Positions 10,080 to 19,313 of a DNA stretch of 64,000 nucleotides are shown one piece after another. This stretch comes from Nitrobacter sp047149785. Lineage in GTDB: Bacteria; Pseudomonadota; Alphaproteobacteria; Rhizobiales; Xanthobacteraceae. The stretch is from assembly GCF_047149785.1 (NCBI RefSeq), contig NZ_BAAGBE010000001.1:2108001-2172000 (forward strand). Direction: 5' to 3'. The notes under the pieces are model-generated. The model was given only the letters and a program-made list of their open reading frames with translations, was not told the DNA's origin and searched no databases. Numbering within the stretch: the first letter of the stretch is position 1; each line of letters begins with the position of its first letter. The position numbers and the translations under genes were made by a program.

Positions 10080-11426
10080 TCACGCCGCCGCCGGTCCGCC
10101 CAGTGCGGAAACGATCGTGTCCACGACTTCCTCGACCAGGATACGATCGTCGCCCTCGCCCATCACGCGAATGACCGGCTCGGTTCCGGAGGAGCGGACC
10201 AGCAGGCGGCCGTGACCGTTGAGCCGTTTCTCTCCCGCCGTAATCGCCGACCTGACCTCGGCGCGATCCAGCGGCTTGCCGCTGCGATAGCGGAAGTTCT
10301 TCAATATCTGCGGCAGCGGCTCGAACTTGTGGCAAACCTCCGAGACCGGGCGCCCCAGCTTCTGCACGACGGCGAGCACCTGAAGCGCCGACACGAAGCC
10401 ATCCCCGGTGGTCGCATAGTCCGACAGGATAATGTGACCCGATTGCTCGCCGCCAAGATTGTAGCCGTGCTTCAGCATCTGTTCGAGCACGTAGCGGTCG
10501 CCGACCGGCGTCCGCACCAGCGACAACTCCTGATCCCGCAGGAAGCGCTCAAGACCGAGATTCGACATCACGGTGGCGACGATTCCGGGGCTGGTCAGCC
10601 GACCGTCTTCCTTCCAGCTCTGCGCGATCACGGCGAGAAGCTGATCGCCGTCGACCACATGGCCACGCTCGTCGACGATGATGACCCGGTCGGCGTCGCC
10701 GTCGAGCGCAATGCCGATGTCGCCGCGCATCTCGCGGACCTTGCGGCACAGCGCCTCCGGCGCGGTGGAGCCGCATTCCTTGTTGATGTTGAAGCCGTCG
10801 GGCTCGACGCCGATCGGAATGACGTCCGCCCCCAGTTCCCACAGCGCCTCGGGCACCACCTTGTAAGCGGCGCCGTTGGCGCAATCGACCACCACCCTCA
10901 ACCCATCGAGGCTGAGTTCGCGCGGCAGCGTGCGCTTGGCGAATTCGATATAGCGATCGTGTACGCCGTCGATACGGCGGGCGCGACCCATGCTCGCGCT
11001 CTGCGCCAGTCTCCTGTCGAGGTTTTGGTCGAGCAACTGTTCGATCTTCTTTTCGACCTCGTCGGACAGCTTGAAGCCCCGAGGTCCGAACATCTTGATT
11101 CCGTTGTCCTCGAACAGGTTGTGGGAGGCGGAAATCATGACGCCGAGATCGGCGCGCATCGACTTGGTGAGCATCGCCACCGCCGGCGTCGGCATCGGAC
11201 CGAGCAGCAGAACATCCATGCCGACCGAGGTGAAGCCCGCAACCAGCGCGTACTCGATCATGTAGCCGGAGAGCCGGGTATCCTTTCCGATCACAACGCG
11301 ATGACGGTACTCGCCGCGCTGGAACACCAGCCCGGCCGCCTGCCCGACCTTCATCGCGAGTTCCGGCGTGATCAGGCCGTTGGCGCGGCCGCGAATGCCG
11401 TCGGTTCCAAAATAGTTGCGGCTCAT
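10080..11426 (-). CDS. glmM: Phosphoglucosamine mutase
   Basis: GlmM interconverts glucosamine-6-phosphate and glucosamine-1-phosphate on the way to UDP-GlcNAc for peptidoglycan and lipopolysaccharide. The protein is 448 residues, the normal length. The phosphoserine loop ISASHNLFEDNGIK (catalytic Ser about 100) and the Mg-binding DGDADR motif are present, as is the C-terminal RSSGTEPVIRV phosphate-binding loop. The start at 11426 (MSRNYFGTDGIRG) is chosen from family alignment and an adjacent GGGGGG ribosome site. Confidence 0.97.
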   Translation of the reverse strand: MSRNYFGTDGIRGRANGLITPELAMKVGQAAGLVFQRGEYRHRVVIGKDTRLSGYMIEYALVAGFTSVGMDVLLLGPMPTPAVAMLTKSMRADLGVMISASHNLFEDNGIKMFGPRGFKLSDEVEKKIEQLLDQNLDRRLAQSASMGRARRIDGVHDRYIEFAKRTLPRELSLDGLRVVVDCANGAAYKVVPEALWELGADVIPIGVEPDGFNINKECGSTAPEALCRKVREMRGDIGIALDGDADRVIIVDERGHVVDGDQLLAVIAQSWKEDGRLTSPGIVATVMSNLGLERFLRDQELSLVRTPVGDRYVLEQMLKHGYNLGGEQSGHIILSDYATTGDGFVSALQVLAVVQKLGRPVSEVCHKFEPLPQILKNFRYRSGKPLDRAEVRSAITAGEKRLNGHGRLLVRSSGTEPVIRVMGEGDDRILVEEVVDTIVSALGGPAAA

Positions 11427-11637
11427 CCTACCCCCCACGACGCCCTCAAATCGCACGCCGCCTCGAAGCTGGTCCGCCGAATCGTTGGACGACAAGCATA
11501 GCGCGAAGCCGCTTATAACGCCCGGATAGCTAAAACGACTTCAAAAAATATAATGAATCGTTACCGGCGTATGACGACAAAAATGACGGTTTCCCCCGGA
11601 AAAGATGAATTAATCCCAATTTCTTCGGGGCCCGACC

Positions 11638-11838
11638 TCAACCGCCGCCATCCGCGCGATTCGAGTGACGGCCGGCCGGCCTGTCCTTTATCGGCCTTGC
11701 AGGCGCCGGCTGGGTGACGCTCACCGGATCCGATCCCGGAAACGATTCCTCGAGGCCACGATCCAGTTCCTCGTCCAGTTCCTTCTTGGTTTTCGCCTTT
11801 TTCTTCCGGTCGTCCTTCTCAACGTGGCCGCTCGTCAT
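11638..11838 (-). CDS. Small charged conserved protein with an ESFPGSDPVS motif
   Basis: A 66-residue soluble protein. The N-terminal half is a Lys/Asp/Glu-rich helix (DDRKKKAKTKKELDEELDRG), followed by LEESFPGSDPVSVTQPAP, a short motif seen in many small rhizobial and bradyrhizobial proteins. AGGAGAG lies 6 bases before the ATG. The function is unknown. It sits between glmM and feoB, all read leftward, with its own ribosome site. Confidence 0.75.
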   Translation of the reverse strand: MTSGHVEKDDRKKKAKTKKELDEELDRGLEESFPGSDPVSVTQPAPARPIKDRPAGRHSNRADGGG

Positions 11839-11928
11839 CGCTCTCTCCTATAACAGGGTATAACGGCGCGCGCCGCGTTCCGTTCCTCCGCGAGGCGAGA
11901 TCAGGCCGGATTTTCGCGGACCCCGCTC

Positions 11929-13809
11929 TCAGCCCCAGCCCAGCGCCAGCGCGGTGCGGTAGGTGACGAAGGCGGCGAGATAGGCCAGCGCCAGCATGTA
12001 GAAAAAGGTAATCAGCATCCAGCGCCAGCCGCCGGTCTCGCGCTTGATGACGGCCAGCGTCGAGGCGCATTGCGGGGCAAAGACGTACCAGGCCAGGAAC
12101 GCCAGCGCGGTCGCGAGACTCCATTGCGAGGCAAGCATGTGGCCGACCTGGTCCGCCGCCTCCTTGCCGCCCTCGATGGCGTAAACGGTGCCAAGCGAGG
12201 CCACCGCCACCTCGCGCGCCGCCATGCCGGGAATCAGCGCGACGCTGATCTGCCAGTTGAAGCCGATCGGCGCGAGCAACGGTTCGATCCAGCGGCCGAT
12301 CATGGCGGCAAGGCTGAAATCGATCGCGGGTTCGGTTGCGCCCGCCGGCGGACGCGGAAACGAGGCCAGAAACCAGATCAGAACCATCATGGAAAAGATC
12401 GTGGTGCCGGCGCGCTTGAGAAACGCCATCGCGCGCTGGTAAAGGTTCATCAGCACGCTGCGCAATTGCGGCAGCTTGTAGTCCGGCAGTTCCAGCATGA
12501 AGGGCGGAGTCGCGCTGTCGCGCCAAAAAAAGCGGTTGGCGACGAACGACACCGCGAGCGCGCTGAAGATGCCTGCCGCATAGAGCCCGAACATCACGAG
12601 CCCCTGCAATCCAAGAACGCCGAGCACCGGCCGGTTCGGCACGAAAGCCGCAATGATCAACGTATACACCGGAATGCGCGCCGAGCAGGTCATCAGCGGC
12701 GCGACCATGATGGTGGTCAGCCGGTCGCGCTTGTTATCGATCACCCGCGTCGCCATGATCCCCGGAATCGCGCAGGCAAAACTCGACAACAGCGGGATGA
12801 AGGCGCGACCGTGCAGTCCGGCGCCACCCATGACGCGGTCCATCAGGAAGGCCGCACGCGCCATGTAGCCGAGATCCTCGAGCAGCAGAATGAAGAGAAA
12901 CAGGATGAGGATTTGCGGCAGGAACACGATGACGCTGCCGACACCCGAGATCACGCCGTTCTGGACAAAACTCTGCAGCAACCCTTCCGGCAGCACGGTC
13001 GCCGAGAACGCGCCGAGCGCATCGAACCCCCGGGTGATGAGTTCCATCGCCGGCTCGGCCCAGGCGAACACGGCCTGGAACATCACGAACAGCAGCAGCA
13101 GCAGCGCGACCATCCCCCACACCGGATGCAGCAGCACGGCGTCCACGCGCGTGGTCCACGTATCGGGCTTGGCCGGCTCGCTGACCGCGGCGCGGATCAC
13201 GCGATCGGCCTCGCGCTGTGCCGCGCGCAAGTCCGATACAGCCGGCGTCGTCCAGTCGCTCGCGGCTATGGCGCCGGCCGGCTTGCCGGCGATGTCGTCG
13301 ATCCGGCGCAACAGATCGTCGATGCCGCCGCGCCGAACGGCGGTCGATGTGACCACCGGCACGCCGAGTTCGGCGGAGAGCTTGTCGAGATGGATGTCGA
13401 CGCCGCGCCGCCGCGCAATGTCGATCATGTTCAAGACCAGAAGCATCGGCCGGTGCACGCGCTTCAGTTCGATCACAAGGCGCAACGCCACGCGAAGATT
13501 GGTGGCGTCGGCGACGCAAAGCAGGAAGTCCGGCGGACTTTCGCTCGCGAACTTGCCGAGAATGACGTCGCGGGTGATGTCCTCATCGGGGCTGCGGCCT
13601 CGCAACGAATAGGTCCCCGGCAAATCGATCAGGTTGACGCGGTGGCCGGATGCGGTTTGCAAGGCACCGGACTTTCGCTCCACCGTGACGCCGGCGTAGT
13701 TGGCCACCTTCTGCCGGCTGCCCGTGAGCGCATTGAACAGGGCGGTCTTGCCGCTGTTCGGCGTCCCAACCAGAGCGATACGCCAGTCGTTCACATCGAT
13801 TGCGGTCAT
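11929..13809 (-). CDS. feoB: Ferrous iron transport protein B
   Basis: FeoB imports Fe2+ across the inner membrane. The 626-residue protein has an N-terminal G domain (G1 GTPNSGKT about 15-22, G3 DLPGTYSL, G4 NMID), a short guanine-dissociation-inhibitor helical region and then a polytopic membrane domain with two Gate motifs. It is shorter than the 773-residue E. coli form, as is usual in alphaproteobacteria. The start ATG overlaps the feoA stop as ATGA, so the two genes are translationally coupled. Confidence 0.96.
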   Translation of the reverse strand: MTAIDVNDWRIALVGTPNSGKTALFNALTGSRQKVANYAGVTVERKSGALQTASGHRVNLIDLPGTYSLRGRSPDEDITRDVILGKFASESPPDFLLCVADATNLRVALRLVIELKRVHRPMLLVLNMIDIARRRGVDIHLDKLSAELGVPVVTSTAVRRGGIDDLLRRIDDIAGKPAGAIAASDWTTPAVSDLRAAQREADRVIRAAVSEPAKPDTWTTRVDAVLLHPVWGMVALLLLLFVMFQAVFAWAEPAMELITRGFDALGAFSATVLPEGLLQSFVQNGVISGVGSVIVFLPQILILFLFILLLEDLGYMARAAFLMDRVMGGAGLHGRAFIPLLSSFACAIPGIMATRVIDNKRDRLTTIMVAPLMTCSARIPVYTLIIAAFVPNRPVLGVLGLQGLVMFGLYAAGIFSALAVSFVANRFFWRDSATPPFMLELPDYKLPQLRSVLMNLYQRAMAFLKRAGTTIFSMMVLIWFLASFPRPPAGATEPAIDFSLAAMIGRWIEPLLAPIGFNWQISVALIPGMAAREVAVASLGTVYAIEGGKEAADQVGHMLASQWSLATALAFLAWYVFAPQCASTLAVIKRETGGWRWMLITFFYMLALAYLAAFVTYRTALALGWG

Positions 13810-14126
13810 GCGATGGCGTTCGTCGTCCGGCCATGATCGCCAACCATGACCGCCATGGCTTCGCGCCGGCGCAGGGCGATCGTCGTGCCGTTGACGCGGA
13901 CCGCAATCGGATCCCGGCCGATCGGCCCCTCATGCAGGATCTGCACCGACACGCCCTCCACGATTCCAAGTTCGAGAAGACGCCGCTCGATCTCCATCGC
14001 CGACACGCCGAGGTGGTCGCCGTCGACCATGATGGCGCATACCCGGCCGCGAAAGCCGCGCCGCGCGAGGCCAAGCGGCGTGGCCTGGGTTGCTTCAAGG
14101 ATTCTGGTATCGGGATCGGACATCAT
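13806..14126 (-). CDS. feoA: Ferrous iron transport protein A
   Basis: FeoA is a small cytoplasmic SH3-like protein that supports FeoB. The 106-residue product contains the usual barrel signature: RRLLELGIVEGVSVQILHEG, then the strand DPIAVRVNGTTIALRRREA. It begins with two adjacent ATGs (14126 and 14123); neither has a strong Shine-Dalgarno, so the first is given. It is the leader gene of the feoAB operon. Confidence 0.92.
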   Translation of the reverse strand: MMSDPDTRILEATQATPLGLARRGFRGRVCAIMVDGDHLGVSAMEIERRLLELGIVEGVSVQILHEGPIGRDPIAVRVNGTTIALRRREAMAVMVGDHGRTTNAIA

Positions 14127-14208
14127 GCTCGCTGCTTCGGGATCACGCTTCTATCAAGTGGATCAAGCTCCCGTGGGGGTCAAGACAAAGAGCATTGATC
14201 GAGCACGG

Positions 14209-14225
14209 ATTAGAATGGTTAAAAA
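14209..14225. promoter_or_regulatory. Candidate Irr/ICE-like box upstream of feoAB
   Basis: The sequence ATTAGAATGGTTAAAAA resembles the alphaproteobacterial iron-control element TTTAGAA-N3-TTCTAAA at 11 of 14 defined positions. It sits 83 bases upstream of the feoA start, between aroE and feoA. The right half-site is poor, so this is only a candidate. Confidence 0.3.
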
Positions 14226-14236
14226 CGGCGGGCGCC

Positions 14237-15091
14237 TCAGGTCGCGGAATGAGCCATCCGGAGATCCGCCTCGACCAAAGCGCGCAATTCCGGCGTCACC
14301 GCGGGACGTCGTCCGAACCACAGTTCAAATCCGCGCACCGCCTGATGCAGCAGCATTCCGAGGCCGTCGGCGGTCCTGAGGCCGCGCGCCTTCGCCGCCG
14401 CGAGCAACGGCGTTTCCAGCGGAACATAGACCAGATCGGCGACCACCGCGTCAGATGGCAGCAACGGCAGTTCGACGTTCAGCGGAGGTTGTCCCGCCAT
14501 GCCCAGCGAGGTGGTATTCACAAGCAGCCCGGCGCGCGGCAGCACGTCGCCGATCCCGCTCCAGGCCAACGGCATGACAGTCGCGCCCAATTGAGCCGCA
14601 AGCGCCTTGGCCCGTTCCATGGTGCGGTTGGCGAGATGGATGCGCCTGATGCCGCGTTCGATCAGGCCGAACACCACGGCCCGCGACGATCCGCCGGCGC
14701 CGAGCACCAGCGCGTCTGCGGTGCGATCCCAGCCCGGCGCGGCGACATCCAGATTGCCGATGAAACCCTCGACATCGGTATTGGTGGAGCGCAACGTCTC
14801 GCCTTCGTAATAGAGCGTGTTCGCGGCGCCGACCGTTCTCGCGCGCGCGTCGGGTGCGGTCAGTTGCAGCGCCCGCTCCTTGTGCGGGATCGTGACGTTG
14901 GCGCCGACGAAGCCGTGCTTCGCCAGATTCATGACGAATTCGGCAAGGCCCTCGGGGGGAATCGCCTCGATGCTGTAGCCGCCCTCGATCCCGTACAGGC
15001 GCAGCCAGTAATGATGGATCAGCGGCGAGCGCGAATGCGCCGCGGGCCATCCGATCAGGCAGGCGGCGGGGACTTCACTTTCGGCTGACAT
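14237..15091 (-). CDS. aroE: Shikimate dehydrogenase
   Basis: AroE reduces 3-dehydroshikimate to shikimate with NADPH in the aromatic amino acid pathway. The 284-residue protein shows the substrate motif HSRSPLIHHYWL near the start, the catalytic Lys and Asp in NVTIPHKERAL and STNTDVEGF, and the nucleotide loop VLGAGGSSRAVVF followed by NRTMERAKAL, which favours NADPH. The C-terminal GLGMLLHQAVRGFELW block is complete. The ATG at 15091 is preferred over an earlier in-frame codon by family length. It reads towards feoA but is a separate unit. Confidence 0.96.
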   Translation of the reverse strand: MSAESEVPAACLIGWPAAHSRSPLIHHYWLRLYGIEGGYSIEAIPPEGLAEFVMNLAKHGFVGANVTIPHKERALQLTAPDARARTVGAANTLYYEGETLRSTNTDVEGFIGNLDVAAPGWDRTADALVLGAGGSSRAVVFGLIERGIRRIHLANRTMERAKALAAQLGATVMPLAWSGIGDVLPRAGLLVNTTSLGMAGQPPLNVELPLLPSDAVVADLVYVPLETPLLAAAKARGLRTADGLGMLLHQAVRGFELWFGRRPAVTPELRALVEADLRMAHSAT

Positions 15092-15245
15092 GGCGGGTCC
15101 CGTCGCGTGGCGCGCCCGACGATCAGACGGCGCGATCAAATGAGATCATGCAAGGCGCATCCCCTGTCAATGCCGCAGGCCGCCCTCGCCCGCGGCGGGG
15201 GACCCGCATCACGCAATCTCGGGACAACGCAAAGCTGCGATGATC

Positions 15246-15515
15246 TCAACCGGCCGGACGGGGCGGTCCGGGTTGCTTCAGTCGAACGCCGCGCCCGCCG
15301 TCTTCGCTACGGGCGTGTTCGCCGATCAGTTCGACGCCGGCGCGATCGAACGCGCCGACCACCTTCACCAGCGTATCGACAAAGCCGCGCACCGGACCCT
15401 CGCTCGCCTCCATGCGCTGGATCGTCGGCAGGGACACGCCGGCCATTTCCGCCAGGGTCTTCTGATCGACACCCAGGAGCGCTCGCCCCGCACGCATCTG
15501 GAACGACGTGATCAA
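15246..15515 (-). CDS. Small XRE-family HTH regulator
   Basis: An 89-residue DNA-binding protein consisting almost entirely of one helix-turn-helix: SFQMRAGRALLGVDQKTLAEMAGVS, then LPTIQRMEASEGPVRGFVDTLVKV, ending VELIGEHARSEDGGRGVRLK. This matches a compact alphaproteobacterial XRE subgroup. I choose a TTG start at 15515 (Met-Ile-Thr-Ser), because GGAG lies in the preceding bases at good spacing; an upstream TTG at 15536 is also open. Its targets are unknown. Confidence 0.8.
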   Translation of the reverse strand: MITSFQMRAGRALLGVDQKTLAEMAGVSLPTIQRMEASEGPVRGFVDTLVKVVGAFDRAGVELIGEHARSEDGGRGVRLKQPGPPRPAG

Positions 15516-15652
15516 GGCTCCATCTCCATACGACAACTATTACAACTGATAGTATGAATAATAATTATGATGCTAAATACATCATCGTCGGAGACGAGTC
15601 CAGGCCGTCCGCCAAACAGGACCGGAACTCGAGATCGTGAGACGCGTGGCGG

Positions 15653-17728
15653 CTACGCAGCGGCCCGACGCGCCGCGATGATCTGGTCGGCGGCACGGCC
15701 GTTGACTTCAGCCATGCGATCGAACTGGCGGGTGAAACTCCCCGCGCCTGCCGTCGCCGACCTCAGTTCGACAATGAGATCGCCAATCTCGGCTTCCGGC
15801 ATCACGGCGCGCACGCAATCCCAGCCGGCCCAACCTTCGCGACTGTCGAAACCGAGGATCTGGCCGCGCCGCGCCGACAGGATGGCGTTGATTTTCGCCG
15901 TCGCGTCGCTCGGGCAAACGATCTCGACCACGTGGATCGGCTCCAGCAGCACCGGCTGGCATTTCGGCAATGCTTCGCTGATACCTATGCGCGCGGCCGT
16001 GCGGAACGCCTGATCCGAGGAGTCGACGCTATGATAGGAGCCGTCGGTCAGCGTCACCTGCACATCGATCACGGGAAAACCAAGCGGACCGCGCGCGAGT
16101 CCGTCCACCACGCCCTCCTCCACGGCCCCGATGTAATTGCGCGGCACCGCCCCGCCGACGATCTTGTCGACAAAGACGAAGCCCGAGCCGCGCGGCAGCG
16201 GAGCGATCTCCAATAGAACGTCACCGAACTGGCCATGTCCGCCGGACTGTTTCTTATGGCGTCCGCGCTGGGTCGTGGATTTGCGGATTGTCTCCTGATA
16301 CCCGATCGCCGGCGGATGCGACGTCACGTTGATGCCGAAGCGATCGCGCAGCCGCTCCAGCGCGACGCGCAGATGCATCTCGCCCTGTCCCCACAGGACG
16401 GTGTCGTGAGTCTGCGCATTGTGAATGACAGCAAGCGCGGGATCTTCCTCGTTGAGCTTGGTCAAGGCCTGTCCGAGCTTGACGTCGTCCTTGTGGTCTC
16501 CGGCCGAAACCGCCATCGCCAGAACCGGCGCGGCAGGCGCGATGCCGGCCAGCGAGGGCGGCGTGACCTTCGCGATCGTCAGCGCATCGCCCGTCTTCAC
16601 CGCGTCGAGCTTGCCGAGCGCTACCGTGTCGCCGGCTTCGGCCGACGCCCGCTTGGTCTCCTGCGCGCCGGTAACGGCGAGAATGCCCGAGATTTTTCCG
16701 CCCTCGCCCGACGACGCCTGCACCGCCACGCCATCCTCGAAACGACCTGTCAGCACCCGCGCCAGCGACAGCTTGCCGCCGTGCTGAAGGTGCATGGTCT
16801 TGAACACGTAGGCAAGCGCCTCCTTGCTGTCGGCTACGCCTGCTCGCTTCGCCGTCTCGTTGACGCCGGGCGTCTCGTGCCGCAACGCCTTCATCAGCCG
16901 CAGCACGCCGTTCCCGCGCGCCGCCGCGCCGAGCAGCACCGGACAAATCCGGCCTTCGCGCAGTTCGCGTGCGAGATCATCGAATACCGCATCGCGCGGC
17001 GGTGGAATGTCTTCGAGCAACTGCTCCATCAGCGCGTCGTCGTGATCGGCGAGTTTCTCCAGCATCGAGAACCGCGCTTCCTTCTCGCGGTCGAGATCGC
17101 CGCCGTCCAGTCGGACAACCTCGGACGCCATGTGCTCGCGATAGACAAAGGCGCGCTCCAGCGCGAGATCGACGAATCCGGCGATCAAATCGCCGTTCCA
17201 GACCGGAATCTGCCGCAGGACCAGCGGCGTCCGGGAGGCCGGCTGCAGCGTCGCCAACGTCTCGCGAACGCGCTTGCTGGCCTTGTCGATCTTGTTGAGG
17301 AACAAAAAACGGGGAACGCTCAGATCTTCCAGTTCGCGCAGGATGATCTGCAACTGCGGCAGCTTGCGCTCGTCGGCTTCGCACACCACCACCGCCGCAT
17401 CGATCGCGGGGATCGCAGAGCGCATGTCTTGCGCAAATTCGATCGAACCGGGGCAGTCGATAAAGGTATAGGCTTCGCCCATGAAGCTGGTGCTGGCAGA
17501 GGTGAGCCCGACGCCCATCCTGTGCTGGCGGGCTTCGGCGCTGGCATCGCCGACGCTGGTCCCTTGATCGACGCTGCCTGCTTTGGGGATTGCGCCCGTG
17601 CGCGCCAGGATGGCTTCGAGAAGTGTGGTTTTACCGCTCTGGAACGGGCCCACCAGCGCAATACACCGGGGACCCGGTGCTTGGGTGCCCCGGGGGGTGC
17701 CTTGTGGACCTCTGAGGTCATGTCCCAT
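15653..17728 (-). CDS. Elongation factor G-like GTPase with an altered catalytic motif
   Basis: A 691-residue EF-G paralog with all five EF-G domains by length. G1 is GPFQSGKTT (27-35) in place of the usual GHIDAGKTT, G4 is NKID (about 145-148), and G3 reads DCPGS (91-95) where working EF-G has DTPGH, so the catalytic His is a Ser. The C-terminal EF-G IV/V region (SYHSVDSSDQAFRTAA, LEPIHVVEIVCP) is conserved. The start has AGGAGG 6 bases upstream. Such paralogs exist beside the true fusA in many alphaproteobacteria and have no settled function. It is not the main translocase. Confidence 0.88.
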   Translation of the reverse strand: MGHDLRGPQGTPRGTQAPGPRCIALVGPFQSGKTTLLEAILARTGAIPKAGSVDQGTSVGDASAEARQHRMGVGLTSASTSFMGEAYTFIDCPGSIEFAQDMRSAIPAIDAAVVVCEADERKLPQLQIILRELEDLSVPRFLFLNKIDKASKRVRETLATLQPASRTPLVLRQIPVWNGDLIAGFVDLALERAFVYREHMASEVVRLDGGDLDREKEARFSMLEKLADHDDALMEQLLEDIPPPRDAVFDDLARELREGRICPVLLGAAARGNGVLRLMKALRHETPGVNETAKRAGVADSKEALAYVFKTMHLQHGGKLSLARVLTGRFEDGVAVQASSGEGGKISGILAVTGAQETKRASAEAGDTVALGKLDAVKTGDALTIAKVTPPSLAGIAPAAPVLAMAVSAGDHKDDVKLGQALTKLNEEDPALAVIHNAQTHDTVLWGQGEMHLRVALERLRDRFGINVTSHPPAIGYQETIRKSTTQRGRHKKQSGGHGQFGDVLLEIAPLPRGSGFVFVDKIVGGAVPRNYIGAVEEGVVDGLARGPLGFPVIDVQVTLTDGSYHSVDSSDQAFRTAARIGISEALPKCQPVLLEPIHVVEIVCPSDATAKINAILSARRGQILGFDSREGWAGWDCVRAVMPEAEIGDLIVELRSATAGAGSFTRQFDRMAEVNGRAADQIIAARRAAA

Positions 17729-17849
17729 TGCCGCCTCCTGATCTGGAAGTCGGCCCATGATTGGGTCGGCGCCGCAATGCTCCTCCCGCACTCCCTTTTT
17801 GGCAAGCGGGAAAAGAACCGATGCGGCGCGAAACGTTTTGAACGGCGCG

Positions 17850-18329
17850 TCAGCGTCCCGGACGCAGTTCAAGCGCCGCAAGACCCGCCGCGATGTTGAA
17901 GCCGACCTGACCCTGCACACTGAGCGGTTGCAATGCGATCGAATTGGCGGAGCCGCCGATCAGGACGTTGCCGCCAAGACCGATGCCGACCGAAGCGCTG
18001 CCTTGCGCGCCCGCGTAGTCGCCGGAGAGATCGCCGGGACCAAGCCGTGCCACCGGCGCGTAGACGCCCCAGGCCAGCGCCGATTCCTGGGTGATGCCGA
18101 GATCGACGCCGACCTTGCGGATCGTCGCGACGTAGCGATCTTCCGGCAGGCCGTCCGCGTGAAACACGCAGCCGAGATTGGTGACCGAACCGACGATAAA
18201 TCCGATGCTCGCTGCGCCGCGACATTCGAGAACGCCGACCTTGACGCGCTGCGCCGGCTGCTGCGCAAACACGCCCGAGAGCGGCGCGATCAGCGCCGCC
18301 ACGCCCGCCACAATTAAAAACCCGCGCAT
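17850..18329 (-). CDS. DUF992 secreted protein
   Basis: A 159-residue exported protein. The signal peptide MRGFLIVAGVAALIAPLS, then GVFAQ, is followed by one DUF992 domain with VGVLECRGAASIGFIVGS and the glycine-rich GGSANSIALQPLSVQGQVG near the end. Two Cys in the N-terminal half could pair. GGAG lies 6 bases before the ATG. It is a neighbour and paralog of the gene at 18483-19064. DUF992 has no known function; it occurs almost only in alphaproteobacteria. Confidence 0.88.
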   Translation of the reverse strand: MRGFLIVAGVAALIAPLSGVFAQQPAQRVKVGVLECRGAASIGFIVGSVTNLGCVFHADGLPEDRYVATIRKVGVDLGITQESALAWGVYAPVARLGPGDLSGDYAGAQGSASVGIGLGGNVLIGGSANSIALQPLSVQGQVGFNIAAGLAALELRPGR

Positions 18330-18432
18330 GGCAAACTCCGGTGATGGAGAGATGGCCGCCACAAATGTGGCGCGCGCGTTATGGCACACCGGCTCCCGTC
18401 TCACCAGACGCGACCATACCGTCATGAACACC

Positions 18433-18464
18433 AAAAAAAGAGGCCCGCCGTCGCGGGCCTCTTT
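18433..18464 (-). terminator. Rho-independent terminator of the His-rich DUF992 gene
   Basis: A 10-base stem, AGAGGCCCGC / GCGGGCCTCT (18439-18448 with 18453-18462), with a 4-base loop. On the minus strand it is followed by a run of seven T. It lies 19 bases past the stop of the 18483-19064 gene. Confidence 0.92.
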
Positions 18465-18482
18465 CGGTCGTCGTCGATCCGA

Positions 18483-19064
18483 TCAGCTATGATGCCGATG
18501 GTGCCGATGATGATGATAATGATGATGATGATGACGGCTATAGTGATGGTGATGCCGATGCCGCCTGTAGCGAGGCGCCGCACGCATATCCGCCGGGCGT
18601 AGATCGACGTCGACGATGCCAGCCACGGCGCTGAGGCCGGTCTGGCCCTGCAAGCTCAGCGGCTGCAGCGAAATCGAATTTTCGGAGCCGCCGACCAGCA
18701 GGTTGGCGCCGACGCCGACGCCGACCGTTGCGTTGGCGCCCACCCCGCCGTAATGACCGGCCAGCGCGCCGCCGCCAAGCCGGTAGCTCGGCGCATTGAC
18801 CACCCAGGCAAGCCCGGTCTGAGCCGTCACGCCGAGATCAAGGCCGAAGCGCTGGACGCGTGCGATATAGGGCTGGGGCGGCGCACCGGTGTTGCTGCGG
18901 AAGACGCACTGCAGCTCCGTCGTCGAGCCGACTACATAACCCACGTTCTGACCGCCCTCGCATTCGAGGATGCCGGCCTGAACCTGATGATGCTGGGCGT
19001 GGGCACCCGCGACCGACGCCACGAGCGTCACGGCGGCCACGGCGAGAAGTCTTGGGAAGTGCAT
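18483..19064 (-). CDS. DUF992 secreted protein with a histidine-rich tail
   Basis: A 193-residue exported DUF992 protein: signal peptide MHFPRLLAVAAVTLVASV, ending GAHAQ, then VQAGILECEGGQNVGYVVGS and GGSENSISLQPLSLQGQTG as in its paralog. Unlike that paralog it carries about 29 extra C-terminal residues made almost only of His, Arg and Tyr (18 His). Such tails usually bind Zn, Ni, Cu or Co. The start has GGAG about 9 bases upstream. The tail codons are mostly cat/cac with few other third-position choices, suggesting expansion by slippage. Confidence 0.88.
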   Translation of the reverse strand: MHFPRLLAVAAVTLVASVAGAHAQHHQVQAGILECEGGQNVGYVVGSTTELQCVFRSNTGAPPQPYIARVQRFGLDLGVTAQTGLAWVVNAPSYRLGGGALAGHYGGVGANATVGVGVGANLLVGGSENSISLQPLSLQGQTGLSAVAGIVDVDLRPADMRAAPRYRRHRHHHHYSRHHHHHYHHHRHHRHHS

Positions 19065-19313
19065 GGAATGAATCTCCGGATGGGAATCTGGGAAGGCGCG
19101 TGAACATGATGGAACTGCCGTGTCCAAAACAAGGCAGTTGCCCCATCCCGGCATCAAAATGCCGGCAACGTTGCTAAAACTTCATGAACTCCGCAACACC
19201 ATGGCAATGACGAAATAACCCGAAACACGACGTGCGGCAGCGGGCCGGTATCGCACGCCAACCGCTGGGGCCGTCTCTGCGAGGCCAGGACGGCGCACGG
19301 CGGTGACGACGGC

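Noticed and set aside
14152..14170. TTGAT-N4-TTGAT upstream of feoA, at first taken for a FixK/FNR box
   Set aside because: The halves are direct, not inverted, repeats, so the dimer-site symmetry is missing.
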